64,000 nt of DNA from Chondrilla cf. caribensis (taxonomy: Eukaryota > Porifera > Demospongiae > Chondrillida > Chondrillidae), in NCBI GenBank assembly GCA_964020155.1, contig OZ026562.1, positions 2,709,501 to 2,773,500 of the forward strand, given 5' to 3'. The position numbers and the translations under genes are program-made. This document shows positions 48,176 through 59,029 of this stretch, piece by piece. The notes under the pieces were generated by a model. That model was not told the DNA's origin and did no database searches. It worked only from the letters and a program-made list of their open reading frames with translations. Positions within the stretch are counted from its first letter, which is position 1; each line of letters opens with the position of its first letter.

Positions 48176-51100
48176 TTACAGAAAGGCTGGTTTCAGTAGG
48201 GCGGTGTCCATTTCTGGATTGTGCTTCTTCAGTGAGCAGTGTGCATAGTGGCAGATCAAATGGTCCAGAGTGCGGAATTCCAGTGGGTCGGCAAAGCCAT
48301 AGCCTCCAGTATTACTCCTTAGTATTGCAATTCTCTTGTATTTGTGAGCATCCCTGGAAAACAATGTCAATATTATCAAAACAACACACCATCAGAAACA
48401 CAATAGTGGTGTACTAACATCACATCAAGGGTATGTGTATGAAAGGTATTCCTTTCCCTATCAATACACTCAGGTGGGTCCTTCGGCCGTACCAGGAAGG
48501 TACCATTGGGCTTTGTGGAGAGCAGTGACCGTGACTGTTCACGTCTAAATGCAAAGGAACACTAACATAAACACAAATACATAATGTGGAAAGTATTTAC
48601 ATACATACGTACGTATACAATACCAATATCTGCACGTATTTATGTACATACGTACATAAAGCAGATTAAATACCATTTCCACTTACGATATTGAGTGGCT
48701 CAACCAGTTAGATTGATTTCGATGTGGTAAAGTGCTGTAATCTACCGAACCCTTAGGAATGTCAAGGAGAAATAACACATAATTATACACATAATTGAAG
48801 TGAAATTAAACAGAGGAATGCAATCTTACAGAGACTGATTCATCCAAACTTGACTCATCACGTGTAGAAAGTTTTGGAGGACGAGCCAACGTAGGAGGAT
48901 AATGTTGAGGTCTTGATCTTGCCATGGATGCCATTGACATTAAAATTTTATCATACTGCTCCCTGCAAGTACACAATTACATGTACAGTTATACATACAT
49001 GTACAGTTGGGGGAACAGAGAAAGACTAAAACACTAACTGGGATCTTTCTGTATGAAGTAAAGCATAAATTTCATGTGGATCTTCGTATTGGGATAGAAG
49101 ATCCTCCTTTTCAGTCATCCTCTGGTTGATTTGTTCATCAGTAAAGCCCTGTTTTATCAGCCACCTGAATACAAGCACAAATTATTAAAGATCATAGTCG
49201 ATGAATAGCTATCAACATCATACTCACTTGCGATGAAAGCTCTTACTCTCTGTCAGCTTCAATATCTGTGGTTTCAAAGCGTGCATCCTCATTTCCATAT
49301 CCCTTGCATCTCTTTCTCGGAATGACAAATCCCTTTCCATCACTGACACTCCCTCTCCATGTCCTTGTGCTCGTCTTTTAACACACTCCACATTATCCTT
49401 CCAACTAAACAAACGGACAAGACAGAATGGTCATAAAGAACCTAAAAATTAATACTTCATAACCTACGCAGCAATTTCTGCATTAGACACATAAGGAGCA
49501 GCTTTTGATTGGATCTCTTCCTGATCACGAATCATTTCCACAATTAACTTCTCCGAGGAGATCTTCTCTCTGAGAGCATTAATTTCCTATTCAAGACAAC
49601 ATAGTTCACATACACCATCCCAGATATTTATTGTACAATACACACAATCAGTGTGTGAGGGGCAACACCGAAAGTGCTGCCATGGGCATATCTTGTAAGA
49701 CACACAGTTAGTGTCTACCATGAGTTACAGACACCAATGGCCACATATAATCAGGAATGATTGAAACTTGGAATATAATTCAATGACTTACATGCAGTAA
49801 ATACAAACAGTGGGAAACAGCTACATAGGTTTTCAGCAGGGTACATGGGAAATTGACAGATTGGATAATCCACAAGGGCAAAGTACAATGTGGAATGCCG
49901 ATATCCACACATTTTTTTTTATATCTGAAGAACTCTGGTAAGCACGTTCACAGGCTATGATAGGGAGTGACACAAACTTCCATGCCGTGTTTGATTCACA
50001 TGTGCATTCTACAACAAACCCGCTGGAATGTAGACCACTTGCTGTAATGTTCATTATACTGTGTTGTGAGGTCTTCCATACGTGCCTCTGCTTCAACTAG
50101 AGCTTTGATGATGGAATCAGTATCATCAACCATCAAGCCTTCATCCTCCTACACACAGTGATGATGTCAACATGTAGTGGTTACACTACACAACTATACA
50201 AGCATCTTGACATACTCTCATGTCCTCCTTGGACACTGGATACAGAAGTTGGGTATCCAACTTGTAACTGTAAGGTCTCAGAGAATGATACTTGTGATAA
50301 TTGACTAATTCCACAACAGAATTAAACTCCAGAGGTTCTGAGAATCCATACTTCCCATCGTGAAAAATAATTCTTATTAATCTGTTTACACCACCAACTC
50401 TGTAAAATGAAACATAATACGTAGGCCGTAGTGATTGGCTCAATAATTTAATAAAGATGAATTAGTGCTCACTTAAGTGTCAAAGTGTATTCCCCTACTA
50501 TTCTGGCTGAGTCTCTAACAAGAAATGATCCGTCTGAGCAGTTTTTCATTATGTCTATTACTTCTTCCCTGTGTAAACAAACAAGTTTCAAATTTACGTA
50601 TGTGACATCAAAAGTAATACGTAAGTTCTAGGGTAAATCTTTTTCACCTGGATATGTTGCCCCAGTACCATTCCGCATTCTCCAACTTGGTGTCAACATC
50701 GGACCCTGCTGTTGGCACACTCGGGGAAGAAGGACCATTCACAACACTGTTCCCATTAATTGGAGAAGTAGTGTGAACATAAGTAGATTCTGTTACTCTC
50801 TGAATACTAGGTTGTCTTGAAACAGAGATGGAGTTGGCTACAAAGTAAAGAATTGCACGATGTGTGTAAAATAGACAAGAATGTGTGCTGTACTTCAACT
50901 GGCAAGTGTACCTCTTGGAGGTAGGGGTGGCGGGGTGTCTGGTTCAGGTACAGTAGGCAGTGGACGAGCTGTGGAAAAATAACATTATGCAAACAATAAA
51001 CAAACAGGCAAAGTCACTTGGGTTGAAGTGATTGTAAGGTTTCTATTATCAGTCGGGTGTATAGATGACATGATAAAATCATAGTTTCACAATAGAGCCA

Positions 51101-51302
51101 TTTAAGGAAGTAGTCTAGCAATGACATTACAGAACTTTGAAACTCAACACTCACCAAACTTGCTTGGTGATACACCAGGTGTATCTGTGCTTGCTCTCCT
51201 GGTTGGTACAGGTGGGGGCTGACTTTCTGTAATGAAAGTGAATATATCCAACACGTTGCGATTTTGTAGGAAGAAACCCTAGAAAGCCAACTCACCTGAC
51301 AT
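48176..51302 (-). CDS. PIK3R: Class IA PI3K regulatory subunit, short p55/p50-like form (gene A)
   Basis: Exons: 51302-51296, 51226-51155, 50968-50912, 50837-50648, 50568-50473, 50399-50216, 50148-50020, 49586-49468, 49404-49228, 49164-49039, 48962-48830, 48751-48687, 48544-48419, 48353-48176; 552 aa. It binds phosphotyrosine on receptors and holds the p110 lipid kinase. Order: proline-rich N-terminus with possible SH3 ligands (PPPVPTRR, PPPLPPR), nSH2 about 103-202 (WYWGNISR, GSFLVRD), coiled-coil iSH2 about 203-388 that would bind p110, Ser/Pro linker, cSH2 about 447-552 (GTFLVRP, GGYGFADPLEF). Both phosphotyrosine-binding Arg are present. There is no SH3 or BH/RhoGAP domain, so it resembles p55gamma/p50alpha rather than p85. 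The first coding exon is only 7 nt (Met-Ser-G). Head to head with gene B. Confidence 0.88.
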
Positions 51303-51945
51303 GTTAAAGTATCAAGAGGGTAACCTGTGAAGGAAATAAAAATCTCCCTTTGCACTTAGTTCACACTACGTGACCGTTTTAAAGTAGTAACACGAGAACG
51401 TGATACGCATACAAATTCAGTACTATTATGTGTCTATAAATACAATACTAGATCGAGACGACGTAAAGACAGTATGTATTATAATGAAAGCGATGGTGGG
51501 AATTACTTTCCCATGAATGAAACGCAATATACACGTATAAGTTACACCAATCACAATTCAAGTCGACAGTCAGATATACACAGATATCTTAAAGCCTTGG
51601 ACGAACACCTATTTCAGTTTGAAACTAAACAAAACCTGATAAAACGACATTATTGGCAAAAAAACGTTACAATTTCCAATAAATACGTGATAAAACTCAC
51701 CCTTATTCGTCCGAGGACAATCTTGATACAGTAATTAAAGTATCGACGCCAACGCTAAGGTACAAGTCTGTCTATATGTGGTTTGAGGAAGAATGGGCGT
51801 GCCCACAGTTTATTCCTTCCTAATTAACGGAATCCCCTCCTTTCGTTGTGCCCGATGGTGATAAAAACGGCGTAGGCCTATGTAGTAAGATACCGCACGA
51901 GAGGGCAGTAACCGTGTCTTGGAGGCGCGAGAAGGTATCTCTGCA
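51303..51945. promoter_or_regulatory. Shared spacer between two divergent p85-like genes
   Basis: 643 bp between the two ATGs. No recognised gene; an 86-codon ATG-started frame at 51474-51734 has no recognisable features. It likely holds the promoters of both genes. Confidence 0.5.
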
Positions 51946-54331
51946 ATGAACCCCGAAGATGATTTAGTAGGGCAGGAGTGGTACTGGCCAAAGGCTGGAA
52001 GGTCCGTAGTCCTTAACGAATCTTAGTTTTTGAGGAATGTAGGCTAGAGGTCGAACCGGCCATAGGCATAGTTTTCTGCGCGTTCTTGGTATATTCCTTT
52101 GCTGCCCCTGTACATTGTGTAGAACGGAAGTAGCTGATGCATTAAGAGGAATGCCCGACGGCGCCTTTCTCGTTCGAGACTCGTCTTCCAGGAAGGGAGA
52201 ATTTACTTTGACTGTAAGGTAAGCTGCTGATTACGTATCCGTCTACAGAAGCAATTCGCATGAGTTTACGTATTGTAATTATAGAAAACCGGAGAATAGT
52301 ATGTTTTGTTGAAGTCGTGCAAACTGTTATTTGCATACTGCAGAAAAGGAGGTACTACAAAACTTCTCAGAATCCTTGAATACGGTTCCAAGTATGGTTT
52401 TGCCCATCCACTCATGTATACATCTATAGTGGAGCTTATCTCCTATTACCAATGCCACACTTTGGCGGAATACAACCCAGGACTGGATATAGAATTACTC
52501 TACCCTGTCCCGGATCCAAGAAGGGTGAGATTGTCTTATACTACTGCTGGATTGTGTGTCATGTGGTGGTGCTTGTCACAAACTCAGCACTGGTCTATAG
52601 CAATATAAATGTTTGATGCATGCATGTGAGAAAAACACACCTCACACATTGTGGTAGAAATCTTGTTGAATTATACATTATATCTATGTATACCTTGCAG
52701 AGAAAGGCTTCTGTGTCGCTAAGGGGGATGATTATTAGGTTGAAAGAGGCTGACGCCAACTATCGTGAAAAACTCAATGAATACAATGAAATGCGCACAG
52801 AATATTCCTTGTGTACAGAAGTGAGCCCAACCTGTAGACTGTTCACTGTGTGCACCGTTAGTGCATATGTGAAATGGGTTTGTCCTTTTCAATTATGGAA
52901 TATGAGCTGAGTGCAATTAGTATCAGTAGACAGTTTTGTTATAATTCGATTAGTAAGTTTAGAAATTACCGGAACTTTGCTGTTATTTGTGTAGAAATTA
53001 CAACTACTACGCACAGAGTTAGAATCTGAGAGCAAGGTTTCACAACTGCTCGAATCACAGAAAGTTGAATACTTTGAATGTTTGGAATGCATTGGAGAGT
53101 CAGATAAGTTTTCGTGAGTTGTACTCTCCACTAATGGAAACTATTCCTTTAGATATTATACGTACTATGCTGTCTATTAGATATTTGAAAAATTTTGATC
53201 GCATAAAATTCAAAATTGCCGAGAGTCTGGAGTGCTGTGAGGACCTCAGAATTAAGATAAACCTTGCGGACATGCACTGTAGTCGCTTGGATTCGAAGTT
53301 GAATGAGGTTAAACCCGAACTGATTGAACTTGAAAGAGAAAACTCGGAATTGACAAGGTGTGTATAGTAGTCAATTGATGCAACAATGTAACTATTGATG
53401 CATTACCTGTGCCTGTTGTGAATATACGTGTTGTGTTCAATATGTCCCTTTATTATGCAGCTGGCTTAGGTCCCATGGTATCACTAACAGGGAGTTACAG
53501 AGATATTTGCCACAAGTTAGCGATGAAAGTATTGTAACTGGAGACAAGAAAGCTAATCTGTATGATCTTTACTCCCACTTGCATCTCAGAGAGTGAGCCT
53601 CTGTCTGTAGAAGTTCACATGAACGGTAATTCATGATGTTTATTCCATGTCCACTAGGTATGGTGAAGAATTAGACGATTCTCTTTATATTGTCAGTTGT
53701 GGTATGAGACAGTAATCAATGCATTTGTGACACAATTTGTAACCAACTCCATACCTAGGAAGCTCAAGGTGATTTGCGTTCAAAGATCCCTCAACTTGAT
53801 ACCAATGGTTGGCTGGCTAAGGAATTTAGGTGCATACATATTGCATGTATTAGGCAGGTCACAACAATGTCTAGCAATGTTCAAATTTGATGTTAAATTC
53901 ATGTTTGTATACTTTTGTAGTCGAACAGACTCAGTGAAGAGACTATCTATTACGCCAGCAGGTACATTTCTCATCCGTCCAAAAAACAGTAATGGCCTTG
54001 TGGATACTGTTGCTTCACCTGACGTTAGCACTACTCACACACATACCCTGGACATAATGTGAGTCTGGATAGATGGGAAAAAGTGCATCAATGTGTGTCT
54101 ATGCTACAGTATCATGCATTGTCTGTATTTTACAACAGGTCATCCAAGGGTGTGTTGCATATACGCATATTTCAGGAAAAAGATGGAGGGTTTGGATTTG
54201 CAGAACCCTACAATATATCTTCAATTACAGAGCTTGTCTTGTTTTATTCCAGTAATCCCCTCAACAGGCACAATCCCCAGTTACCTCCTGACCTGAAGCT
54301 TGAATATCCTTACTTTCTCGAAAACAAGTAA
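51946..54331 (+). CDS. PIK3R: Class IA PI3K regulatory subunit paralogue, minimal form (gene B)
   Basis: Exons: 51946-52001, 52123-52218, 52344-52524, 52701-52820, 52995-53113, 53181-53357, 53461-53592, 53658-53695 (or 53701), 53759-53768, 53921-54058, 54139-54331; 419 aa. Almost only nSH2-iSH2-cSH2: nSH2 about 11-110 ([26 protein letters not shown]), coiled-coil iSH2 about 112-290, cSH2 about 300-415 ([19 protein letters not shown]). Both FLVR/FLIR arginines are kept. The predicted 10-nt microexon 53759-53768 restores phase and gives SSSR at the start of cSH2, where human p85alpha has SSNR. Lacks the N-terminal proline-rich region and the iSH2-cSH2 linker of gene A. Intron phases and the 96-, 119- and 177-nt exons match gene A, showing common descent. 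p110 binding is inferred. Confidence 0.87.
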
Positions 54332-55091
54332 TCTTTGTTATAAAGGAATTTGCATTGTGTTTTTACTTTTACCTCATTAAGAGAAGGATTGAGCAATGCC
54401 ATGTTATCACCCTGCGTTATCACCAAGTTATTGTTATGTTCCACTCGACTGAGTTTTCGTTCTGGTCCACAGTTTATATACATGTATAATTTTCCTTTTC
54501 CAGGTTTCATAAACTTTGTAAGATTGAAACTATATGATATTCATATTCATATTACTTTGTTTATCTCATATTTTTGTATAATTATTATATACATATGCTG
54601 AATTTTGAATTATACATAATTTTGACCCATGCATGCCTACACCTGTTCATGTATAATATATATACTCATGGCCATACTGAAATAGTATAGTATCAAGCTA
54701 GGGGTATCACATGTACAATTGGCATATATAGAGTTTACCATGGCCATATCCTTGTTGATCATAATTGCTCAAGCTAGTTCAAGTGCAACTATTATTATAT
54801 ACTGAAAAACTATTTTAGATCTAGACTTTTATTTGTGAACACTAGACCCATCTACCATAAAAAAATAAAACCACAATCCCTTACATGTGTCAATTGCAAC
54901 CTCTCCACGAGACCCAGTGCAAAATATGTATTCTGTTTCCACGTGCTTTAGACAGACTGCTATTATAGTTACGAATTGAATCCATCTCAATAAAATTTAA
55001 CACTCACACCAGTGGTCGTAAATGATAGCAGATATTCAAAACAGTGGTGGAGTAATGAAACTCCCTGTACTACATAATACATTGTCTTTTG
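54332..55091. other. Intergenic between convergent p85-like B and SMIM7
   Basis: AT-rich 3' regions; no supported gene or RNA. Confidence 0.6.
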
Positions 55092-56893
55092 TTATGGTAT
55101 CTTTGACTTTTTTGAAGCATATGTAATAAAGACTTTTAATATCCCCACTCCTTGCCGAAAGCTGAAAGACATTGCAAACAAAAGATGAGCTCAATGCAGC
55201 TATATTATAGAGATCCCCATTGGTCACATATTCATCGCTCACTTACGTATGTACATACTATTCAATACCATATTATGTACAGCAGACAGTGTTGATGTAG
55301 TGACTGATACACGTGCAGTTAAATCACAACAAACAACATAACACTGAATTTGAAAATGAAGATAAAACTGGATGAACACACAATAAACAGATAACAAAAT
55401 TCTTCCCCGGAATCTTGACTAAGCACCAAACATTCTATAACAGATCAAAAGACAGGTGGATAAGAAGTGCACACGTAAGATAATATAAAACACAGTAAGC
55501 CACACACAAGTGTATATCATACATCAAAACAGACCACACAAAACAATCAACTCACAAGAACATCAGTATCATAATGACAATATTCCATATTGCAATGAAC
55601 ACACGAAACCGTCTTAATGTTAGCAACATTTCCCTTATTTTATCCCCCGGGCCGGGAGCTACATCTTCAGCAAAGCCTTCCTGTTTGGATACCTTCCTGC
55701 ATGTAATAAAAATTGAAACTTACAACACAATGCAAATTCACACAATTTTGATGTGGGTTAAATAGGCTATTTAATGGAAATGCCATTTAATCCTACGTGG
55801 ACAAATATGAGTTGCACTAAAGTGGGCTGGACAGTTCAATACATGACAAAGAAGATGTATCATATGCCAGAATAGAAGATGAAATGATGTCTAAAGTCTT
55901 AAAGAGCGGTATAGTTCTGTGACCTGTTGTAGTCAGGAAGTTTCCGTCTGTATACATCTCAACTACCAGAATATTAACCAATTACACATACATATGAGAC
56001 CTTACAGTTTGAAGTTCAAGATAGCTCCAGCGTTCAGCAATAGTGTGCTACAAAGAGAAAGGTTAGATAAAATCATGTAATACACACAGACATAGTACTA
56101 TAATGCCACTGTTTTCGATGAAAAATGTAATTATCTATCAATACTTCAGGTTAAATAACATAGAACAAAGACTTATTCAGCGAGACTTCTATAGTTATCT
56201 GCTACTGACATACTTCACCAATACTCTTAATGCCCGTAATATGCATGCAGTAATTTGTACTAGCATCACTTAGCCTCACTCTAACCCTAACTGACGTGGT
56301 CCAACTTTACAATCTTAATATGGGTATTGGGCAGTGGATAAAGTTCTCTCTAGCATAGATCTTAGAGCCCCATGTCACAAGTAACAGTTGGTTTTGATTA
56401 CACACAATTGTTCAACAAATAAAATTAACTCCATCTCTTTAATCTATTAATTATAACTTCAGTTACAGCATCTGTGCTCTAATGTTGGCAACAAACAGTA
56501 GTCTATACTACAATTGCTATTCTACTCCACAGGGGGTATGATAAACTGATCGAACATCAAGCCCTTGAACTGGATGGCATCTTAAACACATGTTAGGTAA
56601 TGGGCCATACTGAGGCTTAGGGCTTGAACTTGTACGCTTATTTTGAGGTATGTCATGAAAATATAGATTGAGTGGACTTCCAATGATTGAAGTGACTTAG
56701 CAGGGCATGAAATCATAGATACTGTTGTTCATTTGGATACGTTTACGTCAAAACAACATACCAACATCTTCCAACCCAAATCTACCCAATCAGAAATACA
56801 CAGCCTGTGGATTTCAAAATAATGGGGAACCTGGAACACGCATCAATCACTCGTGTCCTTAACTCACAAAAACAAAAGGATATCGGCAATCAT
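55092..56893 (-). CDS. SMIM7: SMIM7, small integral membrane protein 7
   Basis: Four exons: 56893-56868, 56047-56006, 55696-55556, 55161-55092; all junctions phase 2; 92 aa (human 75). The reconstructed protein begins MIADILLFFTLLLNAGAILN, nearly identical to the human start, and continues with GFAEDV, GDKIREMLLTLRRFRVFIA and IWNIVIMILMFL. Two hydrophobic segments (about residues 3-20 and 58-76) flank a polar middle. The family is a widely conserved small membrane protein of poorly known function. The C-terminus runs about 17 residues beyond the human one, with a Lys-rich end. The gene is invisible to simple frame scanning because its first two coding exons are 26 and 42 nt. Its ATG lies 103 bp from that of NDUFA11 in divergent orientation. 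Confidence 0.88.
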
Positions 56894-56996
56894 CGTGTCA
56901 CAGATACAAGCATAGGCATAGAGAGTGTCTTGGTAGATGGATACTCCACCATAGATAATTCAAACAATTTCCGCCTATGGGCGCTTTGGGTTAAAT
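56894..56996. promoter_or_regulatory. Bidirectional SMIM7/NDUFA11 promoter
   Basis: Only 103 bp between two divergent start codons, so core promoters and 5' UTRs must overlap or be very short. GC-richer than neighbours near 56970-56990 (CCGCCTATGGGCGC). Confidence 0.6.
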
Positions 56997-58048
56997 ATGG
57001 CGTCCGAAGAGAAAGCAGATGTAAAACATCCAGAGTCGGGGACTTTACAATTGGGCGAAAAGGGAGCCGGGATTAATTGCTTGGATAAGACATTTGCCTT
57101 TTCTATCAACGGAGCTGTTGCAGGTAAGACTCACCTTTCTCTGTTGGTCCCTATAGGGGTCCCTATTACTGGAAAACTAAATTCCCTAATGGATGTTTAT
57201 AATTGTTGTTGAAGCCAAAACTACTCTTGCTTACAGTACAGACACTGTTAGTTGACCTTAGTATAGCCTGTCTATGTATGGAAGACTTTTCATGAAGACG
57301 CGAATACTATTAAATGGTTCCTACTATTGCAAAAAGGAATGATTGGCTATTAGTTTACTCATACTAAGGCTGTTGTATGTGAAGTACCTTGCACATAACT
57401 GTCTAAATTATGTCATATTACGATGATCCGTTCACTTGTACGTTAACATTCTCAGGTTTTATTCCTCAGATTGGCTCATACAGGTTGTCCACTTATCTTC
57501 ATTTGTTGTACATATGCAGGTGCAGCTTATGGATCTGTTGCAGCATGTTTCCTCAACCCCATCAAAGGAGTCAAGACACCAATGATTGGAAGAGCTCTTG
57601 GAGTTATCGGAACTAATTCTGTTCTGTTAGGTATATACTTTGCTCGATATCTGTAATGTTTTTTACCAATATTGTACATTATCTGGGAACTTTGGCAAGC
57701 AAGACAAGTGGCAATGACAAAACACAAAGTATCTAAAACGATTCAACTGTAATGGTCTTTGTCAGCTGCAAAATTGAAGATCTGAACTGGAGCTCAAAAC
57801 ATCCTACTTGTGTGTTTTATTCATCTCTTCGTTTTTTTGCTTGCTAAACCTCCCAGACAGTTCAGTGCTGTAGCATGAGCCTCTACCACATCATCACACA
57901 TTGTGCTTGAATTCCTGGCTCTCCCTGTAGCTGCCGCTGGTGCCAGTTTTGGCAGTGTGACTTGTCTGTCAGCACGCTACCGAGACAAAGACGACTTTTG
58001 GAATGCTGCTCTGGGTGGTGCCTCTGTTGGAGCTGTCTTTGGACTCAA

Positions 58049-58090
<42 letters not shown>

Positions 58091-58608
58091 TCTGAATAGT
58101 GGTCCTAACCTGGTGATTGCTGACGTCTGGCAAGTGCCATGATTGTGTGCATACCTTTCACTGTCTGAGGGTCGTGTTTCAGTGTGACATGGAAAATGTA
58201 ATCGAGAATAAAACACATGGTAATCCATGCATTCTTTAGCTAATACGTATGTAGGTATTGTAACCTGGAAAGTAGGCAAGGAATAAAGAATGCTTGGATG
58301 ATTGTAATTATTATTATAATTAGTGGAGGTTTATAGGAAGAAAAATTGACGGATTATAACAATTTTACAGTAAAAACTGAATTGTATTTCTCTTGTTCAC
58401 TGTACTTGCTCTTTACATATTTCTTTCTTTTATTGCTTTTATATCAGCTCGTAGTCTTCATTTGGGTCTGGGATTGGCTGCAGGATTAGCGATTATCTGT
58501 GGGGTAGTGAAATACAGGTTCTCAACCTATCTCCCGGAGTTACCAAGTAACACTGGCATACGGAAATTTCCACCAACGCCTAGTCCAACAAGTGACAACT
58601 CACATTAG
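56997..58608 (+). CDS. NDUFA11: NDUFA11 (B14.7), complex I accessory subunit of the TIM17/22/23 family
   Basis: Exons: 56997-57123, 57520-57630, 57931-58050, 58448-58608; all internal junctions phase 1; 172 aa (human 141). It is an integral subunit of mitochondrial respiratory complex I in the inner membrane. Visible: three to four short Gly/Ala-rich hydrophobic segments of the TIM17-like fold (GAVAGAAYGSVAACFLNPIK, GASFGSVTCLSARYRDKDDF, GGASVGAVFGLKA, LHLGLGLAAGLAIICGVVKY). The order and the cysteine in TCLSA match the TTCISAHVREKPDD region of the vertebrate protein. The donor after exon 3 lies directly at the start of a (GT)n tract. The assignment rests on the middle exons; the N- and C-termini are divergent and longer. 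A generic TIM17-family member remains a minor alternative. Confidence 0.85.
58051..58088. repeat. (GT)n microsatellite forming the 5' splice site of NDUFA11 intron 3
   Basis: CTCAAAG is followed at once by about 19 GT repeats, so the donor dinucleotide is the first unit of the array. Confidence 0.9.
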
Positions 58609-59029
58609 ATGTTATCCACTTGTAATCTTTTAGTTCTCTGTGACTGCTATGGTGTATATGGCACATTCGATATGTACATTAAGTTGTTGTATTCCATTTA
58701 TCACATTGTGGGTACGTATATATCACTGTCAGTTCCAGAATTAGTCGAACTTTGGAACGTTGCGGTATTGTTTACACTCGAGTGTACAGTTTTCGCTTAC
58801 GTATATTTCCGTTTTGTCTGGAGAGGACGCCGGGCGACGATCGAGATTTCTCTGTAGTCTAGCTAGCTAGCCCGTCTCCGCACACGCCCCATGGGCGGAA
58901 AGTGCGGAAGACGTCTCCCGCTCTTAGCGCCCGTAGGGCGCGTGTGCGGGGACGGGCTAGCTAGCTAGACTAGATTTCTCTGGTGACCTCACTGTCGTTT
59001 CGAAAGTACGGACACGTGTAACAAGTAAA
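58609..59029. other. Intergenic: NDUFA11 3' side and NUDC promoter
   Basis: Same-strand neighbours. Contains the palindromic MITE at 58854-58973 within 60 bp of the NUDC ATG. No other gene. Confidence 0.6.
58854..58973. mobile_element. 120-bp palindromic MITE with 8-bp target duplication (hAT-like)
   Basis: The arms TAGTCTAGCTAGCTAGCCCG and its exact inverted copy bound a GC-rich stem (CGTCTCCGCACACGCCC / GGGCGCGTGTGCGGGGACG). The direct repeat ATTTCTCT flanks it at 58846-58853 and 58974-58981. An 8-bp duplication is typical of hAT elements. It could form a near-complete hairpin just upstream of NUDC. Confidence 0.85.

Noticed and set aside
51474..51734. 86-codon ATG frame between the two p85-like genes
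   Set aside because: No recognisable domain, no conserved features, lies in the shared promoter region; likely chance.
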